Source of the DNA: Candidatus Stramentimicrobium fermentans
GTDB taxonomy: Bacteria; Atribacterota; Phoenicimicrobiia; Phoenicimicrobiales; Stramentimicrobiaceae
DNA length: 64,000 bases
NCBI GenBank assembly: GCA_012520575.1
Contig: JAAYOB010000007.1
Span: 62,001-126,000, forward strand
Direction of reading: 5' to 3'
Shown here: one piece after another, positions 45,666 through 54,305 of the stretch
Numbering within the stretch: the stretch's first letter is position 1
Layout of the letters: every line of letters starts with the position of its first letter
Made by a program: the position numbers and the translations under genes
The notes under the pieces: generated by a model
What the model was told of the DNA's origin: nothing
The model's database searches: none
Seen by the model: only the letters and a program-made list of their open reading frames with translations

Positions 45666-47648
45666 TCAATATAACTTGATAGGCTCAATATCTATAATTA
45701 ATTTTACCTTATTTCTTTTGTATTTTAAAATAAAGGGATGCAATAACTTTCTAACTTCTTCAAAATTTTTATTCTGCTCTTTTATTTTGAGCAAAAAGCA
45801 AATCTGGCTATCGCCCATCTCATTAATCCTAAATAGTTTATCATCTCTAAAGAGAACACTCCGCCCAACCAGCGAGCTTATTGCAGATTGCTCCATAAAC
45901 TCTCTAAACTCTTGAGCTTCCTTCCTTACCAATTCTCTATCTGCACCAATAAATCCAATCTTTATAATTTTGCTAAAGGGAGGGTATTCTAACTCTTCTC
46001 TGAGCGCCATCTCGTTTTGATAAAATAGAGAATAATTCCATTCTTTCAGGGCTAACAGAGTATGGTGTTCAGGTTGACAGGTCTGAATTAATAGGATTTT
46101 AGCTTTTTTTTGCTCCCTCAATTCCGAAGTTACCCGTAACACTAATTGAAAGGTATTCTCTGCACTGTGGTAATCGGGAATGTTTAAAAGGTGGTCTATT
46201 AGAATGAAGCCTGCCAGAGCAGTATGTTGAAAGTCTAACCTATTAATTAATAGCTGAGTGCCTATCAATACATCTATTTCCCCGCTTTTATATTTTCGCA
46301 ATATCTGCTGTTGTGTCTTAATATTGGGAGCGGTATCGCTATCAAAACATTGTACTGCCGCCTTAGGAAACATGCGGTGAATTACATCTTCCACATACTG
46401 AGTTCCAAATCCCATTGGGTTTAAAGATTTTTCCCCACAAGTAGGGCAATTCCAATTCTCTTCAATCTTTTTTCCACATTTAGAGCAAATAAAAAGCCCA
46501 CGGTTTCCGCTTTTACGATAAGACATTAAAGAATTACAGTGGAGGCATTTCAAGACCTGGCCGCACTTTCTGCAATATATATATCCGGCAAACCCTCGTC
46601 TGTTCAAAAATAAAGCAATCCCTTTCTTTTCCCTAAGGCACTGAGCAATCAACTCTTGCAGCTTATAGCTGATAACTCTCTGAAATGATTTTTCTTCTTC
46701 CAGATCCACAAAAATAGTCTGTAATAATTTATTTTGTTCAGTGAGAATCTGTTGTTTTTGAGTCTTTAAAATATAGTTCTTATTAAGACCCTGCCGATAA
46801 CTCTCTAAAGAAGGTGCGGGAGAACCCAAAATAACCTGAAAGGATTCTAATAAACCTCTTGCTAAGGCGACTTCTCGAGCATGGTAGCGAGGCATTCTCT
46901 CTTCTTTATATAAGCTAGATTCCTCTCGCTCCACAATTACAAGCCCTAACTTACGAAAGGGTAGAAAAATACTGGATCTGGTCCCGATAACTATTTTGAT
47001 ATCATTGCTCTGTACGGTGAGAAAACGAAGATACTTCTGAGCCGAACTAACATTCTGGTTAAAAGTAACCAAATATTTCCCATATTTCTTAACTAATTTT
47101 TTCTTGAGTTCACTGTTGCTAAATTGGTCAGGAACCAGAACTAAAACCTGTCTTCCTTCTTGAATGGCATTCTCTATCATCTGGAAATAATAGAGGTCTC
47201 TTTCCTTAATGTTATAGTAGTGAAAGAGTATTGGTTTGATTAATTTGCCATCACCAATATTTTTTTCTTCCAATATAGAATTCAAGATGGGAAAATCATT
47301 CAGAAAACTAATAACTTTTTTAGGGGATACTTTTGCTGGAATGATGTGAGAAATTATAGTTCCTATAGAACAGAGATAATAACCGGTAATCCACTTAGCT
47401 AAGGACAGGACTGCTTCAGAAAGAATGGGGATAGGGTCAAGAATTTCTTCAATCTCTTTGAGTTCTTTAATGGTACTCTCACAAAAAATATCTAGAATGA
47501 TTCCCACTTTTTTTTTATTTCTGAAGGGGATGGTAACCCTTTTACCAACTGCGGCTTTATCTTTTAGTGGTAGAGGGATTTGATAATAAAAACCTTGCTC
47601 CAGATTTAACTTTAGAGGGAGCACCTCTGCAATTTGCACATCTTCCAT
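45666..47648 (-). CDS. priA: PriA homologue lacking helicase motifs
   Basis: By position and overall similarity this is PriA, the replication-restart protein, 660 residues. The N-terminal 3'-DNA-binding domain (PLKLNLEQGFYYQIPLPL, GKRVTIPFR) is present and all eight zinc cysteines are kept (CRKCGQVLKCLHC; CSKCGKK; CPTCG). But the Walker A site, normally [11 protein letters not shown], reads HYYNIKERDLYYF (143-155); DEEH reads EREE (240-243); the motif V lysine-glycine and the GRAGR of motif VI are missing. ATP hydrolysis is therefore unlikely. A related loss is known in actinobacterial PriA. Its ATG overlaps the coaBC stop by one base. Confidence 0.9.
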   Translation of the reverse strand: MEDVQIAEVLPLKLNLEQGFYYQIPLPLKDKAAVGKRVTIPFRNKKKVGIILDIFCESTIKELKEIEEILDPIPILSEAVLSLAKWITGYYLCSIGTIISHIIPAKVSPKKVISFLNDFPILNSILEEKNIGDGKLIKPILFHYYNIKERDLYYFQMIENAIQEGRQVLVLVPDQFSNSELKKKLVKKYGKYLVTFNQNVSSAQKYLRFLTVQSNDIKIVIGTRSSIFLPFRKLGLVIVEREESSLYKEERMPRYHAREVALARGLLESFQVILGSPAPSLESYRQGLNKNYILKTQKQQILTEQNKLLQTIFVDLEEEKSFQRVISYKLQELIAQCLREKKGIALFLNRRGFAGYIYCRKCGQVLKCLHCNSLMSYRKSGNRGLFICSKCGKKIEENWNCPTCGEKSLNPMGFGTQYVEDVIHRMFPKAAVQCFDSDTAPNIKTQQQILRKYKSGEIDVLIGTQLLINRLDFQHTALAGFILIDHLLNIPDYHSAENTFQLVLRVTSELREQKKAKILLIQTCQPEHHTLLALKEWNYSLFYQNEMALREELEYPPFSKIIKIGFIGADRELVRKEAQEFREFMEQSAISSLVGRSVLFRDDKLFRINEMGDSQICFLLKIKEQNKNFEEVRKLLHPFILKYKRNKVKLIIDIEPIKLY

Positions 47649-48886
47649 TATACCGTCAAACCCTTACTCTGTTGCTCAAAATAAGAAACTAATATACCGC
47701 AGAGATATTCGGCAACCTCATATTTAGTCATGAGGGGTAAATCAACAATTTCTTCCTTACGGTTAATAATTGACACTTTATTGGTATCTACTCCAAATCC
47801 GCTGTCTTCTCTGGTAATATCGTTGACCACGATAAAATCTAAATTTTTAGATCTTAATTTAGAGAGTCCATTTTCTTTTAATTGACTGGCCTCTGCTGCG
47901 AAGCCTACCAGCACCTGATTTACTTTTTCCTCTCCTGCTTCTTTTAATATATCAGCATTTTTTTTCAATTCTAAGGTCAAAGTTTCCCGTTCTTCTTTTT
48001 TTATTTTTCCATCAAATTGCTCAGCAGGACGGAAATCCGATACGGCAGCTGCTGAAATAAAGACATCTGCTTTCTTAAAACGGGAGAATACCTCTTCTCT
48101 CATCTCTGCCGCGGTATTCACCCTAATCGTCTCAATTCCGGCAATATCCGCTAAAAAAGTAGGACCGGTAATGAGAATTACTTCTGCGCCACGCCTTTTA
48201 GCTGTTTCAGCCAAGGCAAATCCCATCTTACCGGTAGAATAATTGGAGATAAACCTAACTCTATCAATAGGCTCTCTGGTTGCTGATGCCGTAATTAATA
48301 TCTTTTTATTGCTTAAGGAACTCGCCTGGGTAATTCTATTATTTATAAATTTAAGGATATATGCCGGCTCTGCCATTCTACCCTCGCCAAAGTCACCACA
48401 GGCCAGGCTGCCCCTTTCTGATTTTATAAAATTATACCCTTTCTGCAACAAATAAAGGGCATTGTCCTTATAAACCGAATTATTTACCATAACCTTATTC
48501 ATAGCCGGTACAATGATAACCTCCCCCTCAAAAGCCAATATGGTAGAGGTGAGTAAGTCATCGGCTACACCATGGGCTAATTTAGAAATAGTATTGGCTG
48601 ATGCCGGTGCAATCACTACCATATCAGCCCATTGTGCCAGTGAAATATGTCTTATCTCCTGCTGTTCTTCCTCTTCGGTTGAAAAAAGATTGATATAAAC
48701 CCTGTTTTCCGATAGAACAGCCATCGTTAAAGGAGTGATAAAACGAGTGGCATTCCTGGTCATCACTACCTTTACCTGAAACCCCTCCTTTTTCATTAAG
48801 CGAACCAGTTCGGCACATTTATAGGCGGCAATTCCGCCGGTAATGCCCAGCAAAATATTCATTTTTCTGTCTGTTTTTACACCCAT
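47648..48886 (-). CDS. coaBC: Bifunctional phosphopantothenoylcysteine decarboxylase / synthetase
   Basis: Two successive steps of coenzyme A synthesis. The N-terminal flavoprotein CoaC (ILLGITGGIAAYKCAEL, active histidine in IRHISLAQWADM, ANTISKLAHGVADDLL, VVPAMNKVM) is followed by CoaB (ILITASATREPIDRVRFISN, then FNYSTGKMG-like NYSTGKMGFALA, and VNDITREDSGFG). 412 residues. Start either ATG 48886 or ATG 48862 (MNILLG); the second matches the family better. No rpoZ gene lies between it and gmk. Confidence 0.95.
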   Translation of the reverse strand: MGVKTDRKMNILLGITGGIAAYKCAELVRLMKKEGFQVKVVMTRNATRFITPLTMAVLSENRVYINLFSTEEEEQQEIRHISLAQWADMVVIAPASANTISKLAHGVADDLLTSTILAFEGEVIIVPAMNKVMVNNSVYKDNALYLLQKGYNFIKSERGSLACGDFGEGRMAEPAYILKFINNRITQASSLSNKKILITASATREPIDRVRFISNYSTGKMGFALAETAKRRGAEVILITGPTFLADIAGIETIRVNTAAEMREEVFSRFKKADVFISAAAVSDFRPAEQFDGKIKKEERETLTLELKKNADILKEAGEEKVNQVLVGFAAEASQLKENGLSKLRSKNLDFIVVNDITREDSGFGVDTNKVSIINRKEEIVDLPLMTKYEVAEYLCGILVSYFEQQSKGLTV

Positions 48887-48913
48887 GACTCATCTCTGAC
48901 AATCAAATATTTC

Positions 48914-49540
48914 TTAATTACTACAATTAAATAATCTCATTATTGTTTTATCCTGTTTCTTTATGCGGCATCTTTCACTGACAATAATGGCTTTAAGCTC
49001 TTCCACTGCTTTCTCCAATTGATTATTAACAACCATGTAATCATAGTATTTGGCCTGCTCCATCTCGGTACGGGCATCTTCCAACCTTTTTTTTAAATCA
49101 TCCTCTTTCTCTGTTTTTCTGCCTCTCAACCTATTCTCCAGTTCATCCCAAGAGGGTGGTACAATAAAAATAAATATACCCTCCGGGTACCTCTCTCTGA
49201 TCTGCATTGCCCCTTGTACATCAATTTCCAGTACCATGTCATGATCTTCGGCGAGTGCTTTATCAATGGTACTTACCAGAGTACCTTTGTAATCCCCATG
49301 CACCTTGGCCCATTCTGCAAATTTATTAGCCTTAATGTAATCTCTAAAAGTCTCCTCATCTATGAAAAAATAATCATGCCCTTCCAGCTCTTCTTTTCGA
49401 GGCTTTCTGGTCGTTACCGAAACTGAATAGCACAAATCCGGCACCAGCTCAAATAGTTTTTTACGAAGTGTTCCTTTACCAACACCTGAAGGCCCGGAAA
49501 AAATAAATAAATTACCCCGTTTTCCTTCCACTTTCTCCAC
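48914..49540 (-). CDS. gmk: Guanylate kinase
   Basis: Phosphorylates GMP to GDP. P-loop FSGPSGVGKGTLRKKLF, GMP-binding SVSVTTRKPRKEELEGHDYF and the LEIDVQGAMQI segment are intact in 208 residues. The start is a GTG with AGGTGGAG just upstream. It lies 10 bases after remA, the usual yicC-remA-gmk order. Confidence 0.96.
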   Translation of the reverse strand: MEKVEGKRGNLFIFSGPSGVGKGTLRKKLFELVPDLCYSVSVTTRKPRKEELEGHDYFFIDEETFRDYIKANKFAEWAKVHGDYKGTLVSTIDKALAEDHDMVLEIDVQGAMQIRERYPEGIFIFIVPPSWDELENRLRGRKTEKEDDLKKRLEDARTEMEQAKYYDYMVVNNQLEKAVEELKAIIVSERCRIKKQDKTIMRLFNCSN

Positions 49541-49550
49541 CTGTTACTAT

Positions 49551-49808
49551 TTAATTATCTCGCTTTTTATAGCTACTCAAACGGTTTACCACTGTCTCCG
49601 GTTGTAAGGCAGATAGAATAATATGACTGCTGTCAGTAATTATTATAGACCTGGTCGGCCTGCCGTAAGTAGCATTAACTAATCTTTGAGCCTCTTTGGC
49701 ATCTTCTCTCAATCTCTTCATGGGAGCTGATTTAGGGTCCAAGATAGCTATGACCCTTTCCAAATTAACAAAATTTGCAAAACCAATATTCATCATAATC
49801 TGTTTCAT
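49551..49808 (-). CDS. remA: RemA/DUF370 family regulator
   Basis: An 85-residue protein with the DUF370 pattern (NIGFANFVNLERVIAILDP, then GRPTRSIIITDSSHIILSAL). In Bacillus subtilis RemA is a ring-forming DNA-binding activator of matrix genes; its role elsewhere is unknown. AGAGGGG precedes the ATG. yicC is upstream by 18 bases and gmk downstream by 10. Confidence 0.92.
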   Translation of the reverse strand: MKQIMMNIGFANFVNLERVIAILDPKSAPMKRLREDAKEAQRLVNATYGRPTRSIIITDSSHIILSALQPETVVNRLSSYKKRDN

Positions 49809-49826
49809 ATCATATCAACCCCTCTC

Positions 49827-50702
49827 TTATTCAATATTCCTGGCTTGTTCTTTAACTTTTTCTAATTCATCTTTCAATCTGATGACCTTTCGGCCGATAC
49901 TCTGCGTAATAGATTTAGCGCCAATAGTGTTTATTTCTCGCCCTATCTCCTGAGTATAAAACTCTAATTTTCGTCCGATAGGCAGCTTGTTGCCGGTAAT
50001 CCTCTTTAGTTGGCTAAAATGGCTCTTTAACCTTGCTATCTCTTCTGTGATATCGCTTTTTTGCACTAAGAAAGCGGTCTCCATTTCCAATCTGCCCTCA
50101 TCCAGCGAGACAGTTTGGGCTAATTGTTTTATTCTTTCTAATAACTTTTCCCGATATTCCTGCAAACATCCCCTTTTTTCTATTTCTATCTCTTTCAATA
50201 GTTTTTTCATTTTGGCAATACTTTTTTGAATATCTTCCATCAGTTTATTCCCCTCTTCTTCTCGGCTTTGCAGCAGCAAGTACAGAGCTTTATTTAGAGC
50301 TATTCTGATGGATTCCCATTTTTTTTCCTCTTCTTCTGTTTTGACTAATTCAAATATTTCTCTACACCTCAGCAAGTCTGCCAAGTTTATTTTCTCCTCT
50401 AATTGGGCAATATCTTTCAGTCTGGCTAAAGACTGTAAGTAGGATTTTAAGAGTGCTTCATTCAGCCTTATCTCATTAATATGATCACAGCCACTATCGA
50501 TTTTTACCAAAACATTAACAGTCCCCCTCTTAATACTCTTTTGAATAATGTTCTCAATTCTTTGTAGAATATCTAAGGAGAGCAGGGGCATCTTGACTTT
50601 GATATCACAGTAGCGATTATTTACTGTTTTTATCTCAACAATTGTAGTAATTCCATCCACCACGGCTTCGCCCGTTCCGAAACCGGTCATGCTCCTTACC
50701 AA
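49827..50702 (-). CDS. YicC family endoribonuclease
   Basis: A 291-residue YicC/YloC-type protein, a family shown to include endoribonucleases acting on RNA. The N-terminus VRSMTGFGTGEAVVDG and C-terminus with KLEFYTQEIGREINTIGAK and a final coiled helix (LKDELEKVKEQARNIE) are diagnostic. The start is a TTG (50702) with GGAAGGAG seven bases upstream, which gives the family's usual MxRSMTGFG. It heads a ten-gene operon. Confidence 0.93.
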   Translation of the reverse strand: MVRSMTGFGTGEAVVDGITTIVEIKTVNNRYCDIKVKMPLLSLDILQRIENIIQKSIKRGTVNVLVKIDSGCDHINEIRLNEALLKSYLQSLARLKDIAQLEEKINLADLLRCREIFELVKTEEEEKKWESIRIALNKALYLLLQSREEEGNKLMEDIQKSIAKMKKLLKEIEIEKRGCLQEYREKLLERIKQLAQTVSLDEGRLEMETAFLVQKSDITEEIARLKSHFSQLKRITGNKLPIGRKLEFYTQEIGREINTIGAKSITQSIGRKVIRLKDELEKVKEQARNIE

Positions 50703-50737
50703 AAATGACTCCTTCCAATTCCTATTATTTTACAATC

Positions 50738-50766
50738 ATTTTAGGTAATTACCGTGCCCCTGTCAA
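50738..50766 (-). promoter_or_regulatory. Promoter of the yicC-to-dprA operon
   Basis: On the minus strand TTGACA (50761-50766), 17 bases and TAAAAT (50738-50743), 35 bases before the yicC TTG. Intergenic distances after it stay short (about 33 bases or less) down to dprA, with no terminator seen, so it probably serves all ten genes. Confidence 0.85.
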
Positions 50767-50830
50767 ATATATCAGCCATGTTTTTTGGTTTGCAGTTAAT
50801 TGGCTTTGGCTCTGCAATAGTTATCTTTTC

Positions 50831-50859
50831 TTCACATAGTAAGTTTCTTGCCCTATAAT
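50831..50859 (+). promoter_or_regulatory. Promoter of rqcH
   Basis: TTCACA (50831-50836), 17 bases and TATAAT (50854-50859). The leader to the ATG would be about 115 bases. It is divergent from the yicC promoter, with about 65 bases between their -35 boxes. Confidence 0.7.
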
Positions 50860-50979
50860 AAAAATAGTACTGCACTTTTATACTGAATAGAATATTGAGC
50901 TGGCCTGAATTCTAATTAAGCGGCAGCCTATTATTTAGTATAGAAGAAATTCCATCAGGTTTGGAAAAGAGGTAAATAT

Positions 50980-52779
50980 ATGAGGCTCGATGGCATAACT
51001 CTGGCATTGGTACTCTCTGAAATCAAAAAACAATTAATCCCTGCTGAGATAGTGGCTTTCCACCAGATTGACCAATACGGGAACATGCTGGTTTTAAAGA
51101 ATAATCAGGATTATCACAGATTATTCTTCTCCCTTCGGCCGGACCGTATGGCTTTCTTTATAAGTGAACTTGTCCCTCTCCCAAATAATACTAACTCCAT
51201 GTTTTCTAGGCAACTGAACAGTTTACTAAGAGGAGGCAGATTATTGGCTATCAAACAGGTAAACTTAGACCGTATAATTGAATTGGACTTAGAACAATAC
51301 CACAAATTCGGACCAACCAGCAAATATAAACTGATAATCGAATTTATGGGCAAACATAGTAATGCTATACTGATTGATGCAAAAGGCTCCATTAAAGCGG
51401 TTTTTAAACAAGTCGGTTCTGATATTAACAGATACCGAGAAATTAAACCGGGAATCTTTTATAAATCCCCTCCGGAACCAAATAGATTGAATCCCCTAAC
51501 AGTAAGCAAAGAACAATTCCTGAGCATGGCTCAAAAAGCTGATGCATCATCACAGCCGGAATATCTATGGCAATTCTTTGCCAGCCGTTTTCAGGGGATT
51601 GGCGCCAATAGTGCCCAAGAAATAATTGATTTCTTAAACTACCCGTCAAAACAGATACTCTCCGAACTCACTGCAAACCAACTTCTGCTCCTGTGGGATG
51701 GCTTTCGCAAATTAACAGAAAAAATAATAGAGCAAGATATTTTTCCGGTATTGCTATTAGATAAGGAAAGCGGGAAACCTCTCGACTATTCCTTGTTTTG
51801 TCCCAAAAAACAGCCGGGCATAGATTATCTGCCATTTGACCGGATCTCCCTCTGTCTGGAATCCTTCTATACTAAGATTAACCAAGAAGATAAAAAGCTT
51901 AAACTATACCAATTAATCCAAAAATCTCTAAATAAATATCAAAAAAAGTTGTTAGAAAAAAGAGAGTATTTAGAAAAAAGGAGTAAAAAAATAGAAAAAT
52001 TTGAGCACTATAAGAAAGAAGGAGAACTACTCAAAGCTAATTTATGGAATATCAAGCGCGGGATGAAACAGATTACTCTAATTGATTATAGTGACCCGAC
52101 CCATTCTGCCCTTACCATTGTCTTAGACCCAGATTTATCACCATTGCAAAATGTACAGCAGCTCTTTCAAAGATATAAAAAATTAGCCTCCGACAAAAAG
52201 GGTGTACAGAAACAACTTTTGGAAAACCAGAAACCTTTAAAGCAATTACAGGAGTTTTTGATAGAATTGGGTACCGCCAGAAATTCCATAAGCAGACTAA
52301 CTACGCTCTATGAAAAATTAATAGAATTAGACATTATTAAGAATAAAAGAGAGAGAACGATTAAAGGCAGCGGACAGAGAATTCCAACTCCGCTAAAATT
52401 TATCTCAGCAGATGACTGGACTATACTGGTAGGAAAGAACAACCGGCAAAATGAATATATTCTGACCAACCTCTCACGGGGGAATGATTTCTGGTTACAC
52501 AATGAGAGCAGATCCGGCGCTCATGTCTTAATAAAGAATCATCAAAACTTAGCAGCTCCTCCCCCTGCCACTTTAAACTTTGCAGCTCGATTAGCCGGTT
52601 ATTACAGTAAAGTTAAAGATGGAGAGACCGCCCCCATAGTATACACCTTCAGAAAATATGTTAGAAAACCTAAAGATGTTAAAGTTGGCAAAGTCGTTTA
52701 CTCTCAGGAAAAGAGCATACCGGTCCGCATTGCTTACGAGGAAATCGAAAAAGAAATAAAGAAGATGACAGCAAGGTAA
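50980..52779 (+). CDS. rqcH: Ribosome quality control protein RqcH (NFACT family)
   Basis: Binds stalled 50S subunits and directs C-terminal alanine tailing of unfinished chains. The NFACT-N domain spans about 1-260, a helical coiled region follows (310-430), and the NFACT-R domain is at about 450-560 (DDWTILVGKNNRQNEYI, NDFWLHNESRSGAHVLI). The aspartate-arginine pair at residues 97-98 (NLDRIIEL) falls exactly where Bacillus RqcH needs D97/R98 for tailing, so it is probably active. 599 residues. It runs alone on the plus strand and ends five bases from rluD. Confidence 0.95.
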   Translation: MRLDGITLALVLSEIKKQLIPAEIVAFHQIDQYGNMLVLKNNQDYHRLFFSLRPDRMAFFISELVPLPNNTNSMFSRQLNSLLRGGRLLAIKQVNLDRIIELDLEQYHKFGPTSKYKLIIEFMGKHSNAILIDAKGSIKAVFKQVGSDINRYREIKPGIFYKSPPEPNRLNPLTVSKEQFLSMAQKADASSQPEYLWQFFASRFQGIGANSAQEIIDFLNYPSKQILSELTANQLLLLWDGFRKLTEKIIEQDIFPVLLLDKESGKPLDYSLFCPKKQPGIDYLPFDRISLCLESFYTKINQEDKKLKLYQLIQKSLNKYQKKLLEKREYLEKRSKKIEKFEHYKKEGELLKANLWNIKRGMKQITLIDYSDPTHSALTIVLDPDLSPLQNVQQLFQRYKKLASDKKGVQKQLLENQKPLKQLQEFLIELGTARNSISRLTTLYEKLIELDIIKNKRERTIKGSGQRIPTPLKFISADDWTILVGKNNRQNEYILTNLSRGNDFWLHNESRSGAHVLIKNHQNLAAPPPATLNFAARLAGYYSKVKDGETAPIVYTFRKYVRKPKDVKVGKVVYSQEKSIPVRIAYEEIEKEIKKMTAR

Positions 52780-52784
52780 AGGAG

Positions 52785-53732
52785 TTAAATCGGCGCTAGC
52801 ATTCTTAGTTGTTCTTGAAAATCTGCCGGCAAAAGTGAGGTAAAGTCTAATAATTGATGAGTAACCGGATGTCGAAATTGCAAAAAGTGAGCATGCAGGG
52901 CTTGCCTTTTTATTATTATCAGAGAATTCTTTTCTTTACTCAACCCGTAGACTTTATCTCCTACAACGGGGTGCCCTATGAACTGCAAATGAACCCTTAT
53001 CTGATGAGTTCTACCGGTATACAAAGTGATTAATAGCAGTGTAAATGAACCGAACTGCCGGACAACCTGAAAATAAGTTATAGCTTCACGACCCTTTATA
53101 CCAGTTACCGCCATTTTATTACCATGTTTTGGATGTCGGCCAATAGGTGCCTCGATACAACCTTCCTGATTGAGTACTACACCTTTAACTAAAGCTAAAT
53201 ATTTTTTAACAATCTCTCTTTCTTTAAGCTGCTGGCTCAAAAAATGGTGTGCCGGTTCAGTTTTAGCAACCATCAAAAGCCCTGAGGTCTCTTTATCCAA
53301 CCGGTGCACAATACCGGGGCGCTCCTTTCCGCCAATATCGGGAAGCTGTCTCCGGCAATGGAATAGCAGGGCATTTACCAGAGTGCCGCTCTTTACCTTC
53401 CCCGTTGGATGAACAATCATACCGGCTTCCTTATCAACCACCATAATATGTTCATCTTCATAATATATATTAAGGGGGATATCTTCAGCCGGTAATGGTG
53501 TTCCCTGATGATTAGGAATAGAAAAAGAAACCAGGTCTCCGGGTTTTAGTATGTAACTGGGCTTTATCTTCAGATTGTTTACGGTAATATGACCATGGGT
53601 GATAAATTCTTTAATTCTGCTTCGGGATAAACTAGCAATCTCTTCTTTTCCCAGAAAGACATCTATTCTAATCTTTTCTGGTTGATTGTATCGTATTTGT
53701 CCGGAAAGTTTTCCAGAAATAGCTTTCTCCAT
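52785..53732 (-). CDS. rluD: RluD-type rRNA pseudouridine synthase
   Basis: Isomerises uridines in 23S rRNA. The N-terminal S4 domain (RIDVFLGKEEIASLSRSRIK) and the catalytic motif GIVHRLDKETSGLLMVAK with its aspartate are present, followed by the RTHQIRVHLQFIGHPVVGD signature. 315 residues. Because RluA-family specificity is hard to read, rluD rests on size and its usual place next to lspA. It is convergent with rqcH, with no room for a terminator. Confidence 0.9.
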   Translation of the reverse strand: MEKAISGKLSGQIRYNQPEKIRIDVFLGKEEIASLSRSRIKEFITHGHITVNNLKIKPSYILKPGDLVSFSIPNHQGTPLPAEDIPLNIYYEDEHIMVVDKEAGMIVHPTGKVKSGTLVNALLFHCRRQLPDIGGKERPGIVHRLDKETSGLLMVAKTEPAHHFLSQQLKEREIVKKYLALVKGVVLNQEGCIEAPIGRHPKHGNKMAVTGIKGREAITYFQVVRQFGSFTLLLITLYTGRTHQIRVHLQFIGHPVVGDKVYGLSKEKNSLIIIKRQALHAHFLQFRHPVTHQLLDFTSLLPADFQEQLRMLAPI

Positions 53733-53756
53733 TCTTTTTACCGCCTGACAAATACC

Positions 53757-54221
53757 TTACTTTTCCGGTCTTTCCTCTTCTGGTGGTTTTTCCTGACAGA
53801 ACAAATAGTGAATGATGAGCATAAAAACCCCAATATTTATAGCTAAGTCAGCCACATTGAAGATGGGCCATATTCTAAAATCTAAAAAATCAATCACGCT
53901 GCCGATTCTAAAACGGTCTATCAAATTACCTAAAGAGCCACCCAAAATTAAAATAAAAGAGTAGAAAACCAGCTTATCACGTCTGGCAAACCTGCTCAGA
54001 AAAATAATGCCCAGTATTATAATTATTATTCCTATTATTATGAAAGTTCTATTACTGAAAGGTAGCAAACCAAAAGCAGAACTGGGATTTTGAATATAAG
54101 TCAGATGAAAGATCCCATTTATTACCGGAATACTCTCCCCTAATTCCAAATGGCTTGCTATCCAGATTTTACTAACCTGGTCAGTAAGAATTACTAATAA
54201 TACCCCTATTACAAAACCCAT
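53757..54221 (-). CDS. lspA: Lipoprotein signal peptidase (signal peptidase II)
   Basis: Cleaves signal peptides of prolipoproteins in the membrane. Four hydrophobic segments are visible, and the two catalytic aspartates lie in GNLIDRFRIG and FNVADLAI. 154 residues, GAGG before the ATG. It follows ileS by 84 bases and precedes rluD by 24, the classic ileS-lspA-rluD order. Confidence 0.95.
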   Translation of the reverse strand: MGFVIGVLLVILTDQVSKIWIASHLELGESIPVINGIFHLTYIQNPSSAFGLLPFSNRTFIIIGIIIIILGIIFLSRFARRDKLVFYSFILILGGSLGNLIDRFRIGSVIDFLDFRIWPIFNVADLAINIGVFMLIIHYLFCQEKPPEEERPEK

Positions 54222-54305
54222 TAAGTATCCTCTGTCTAAAATAATAATACCGGTAAGGAAATACTTTTTTAACTAATATCATTAAGGAACTGCTCTTTGC
54301 CATTA

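Noticed and set aside
45285-45674. 129-codon plus-strand ORF opposite def
   Set aside because: Shadow of peptide deformylase; its composition mirrors the real gene.
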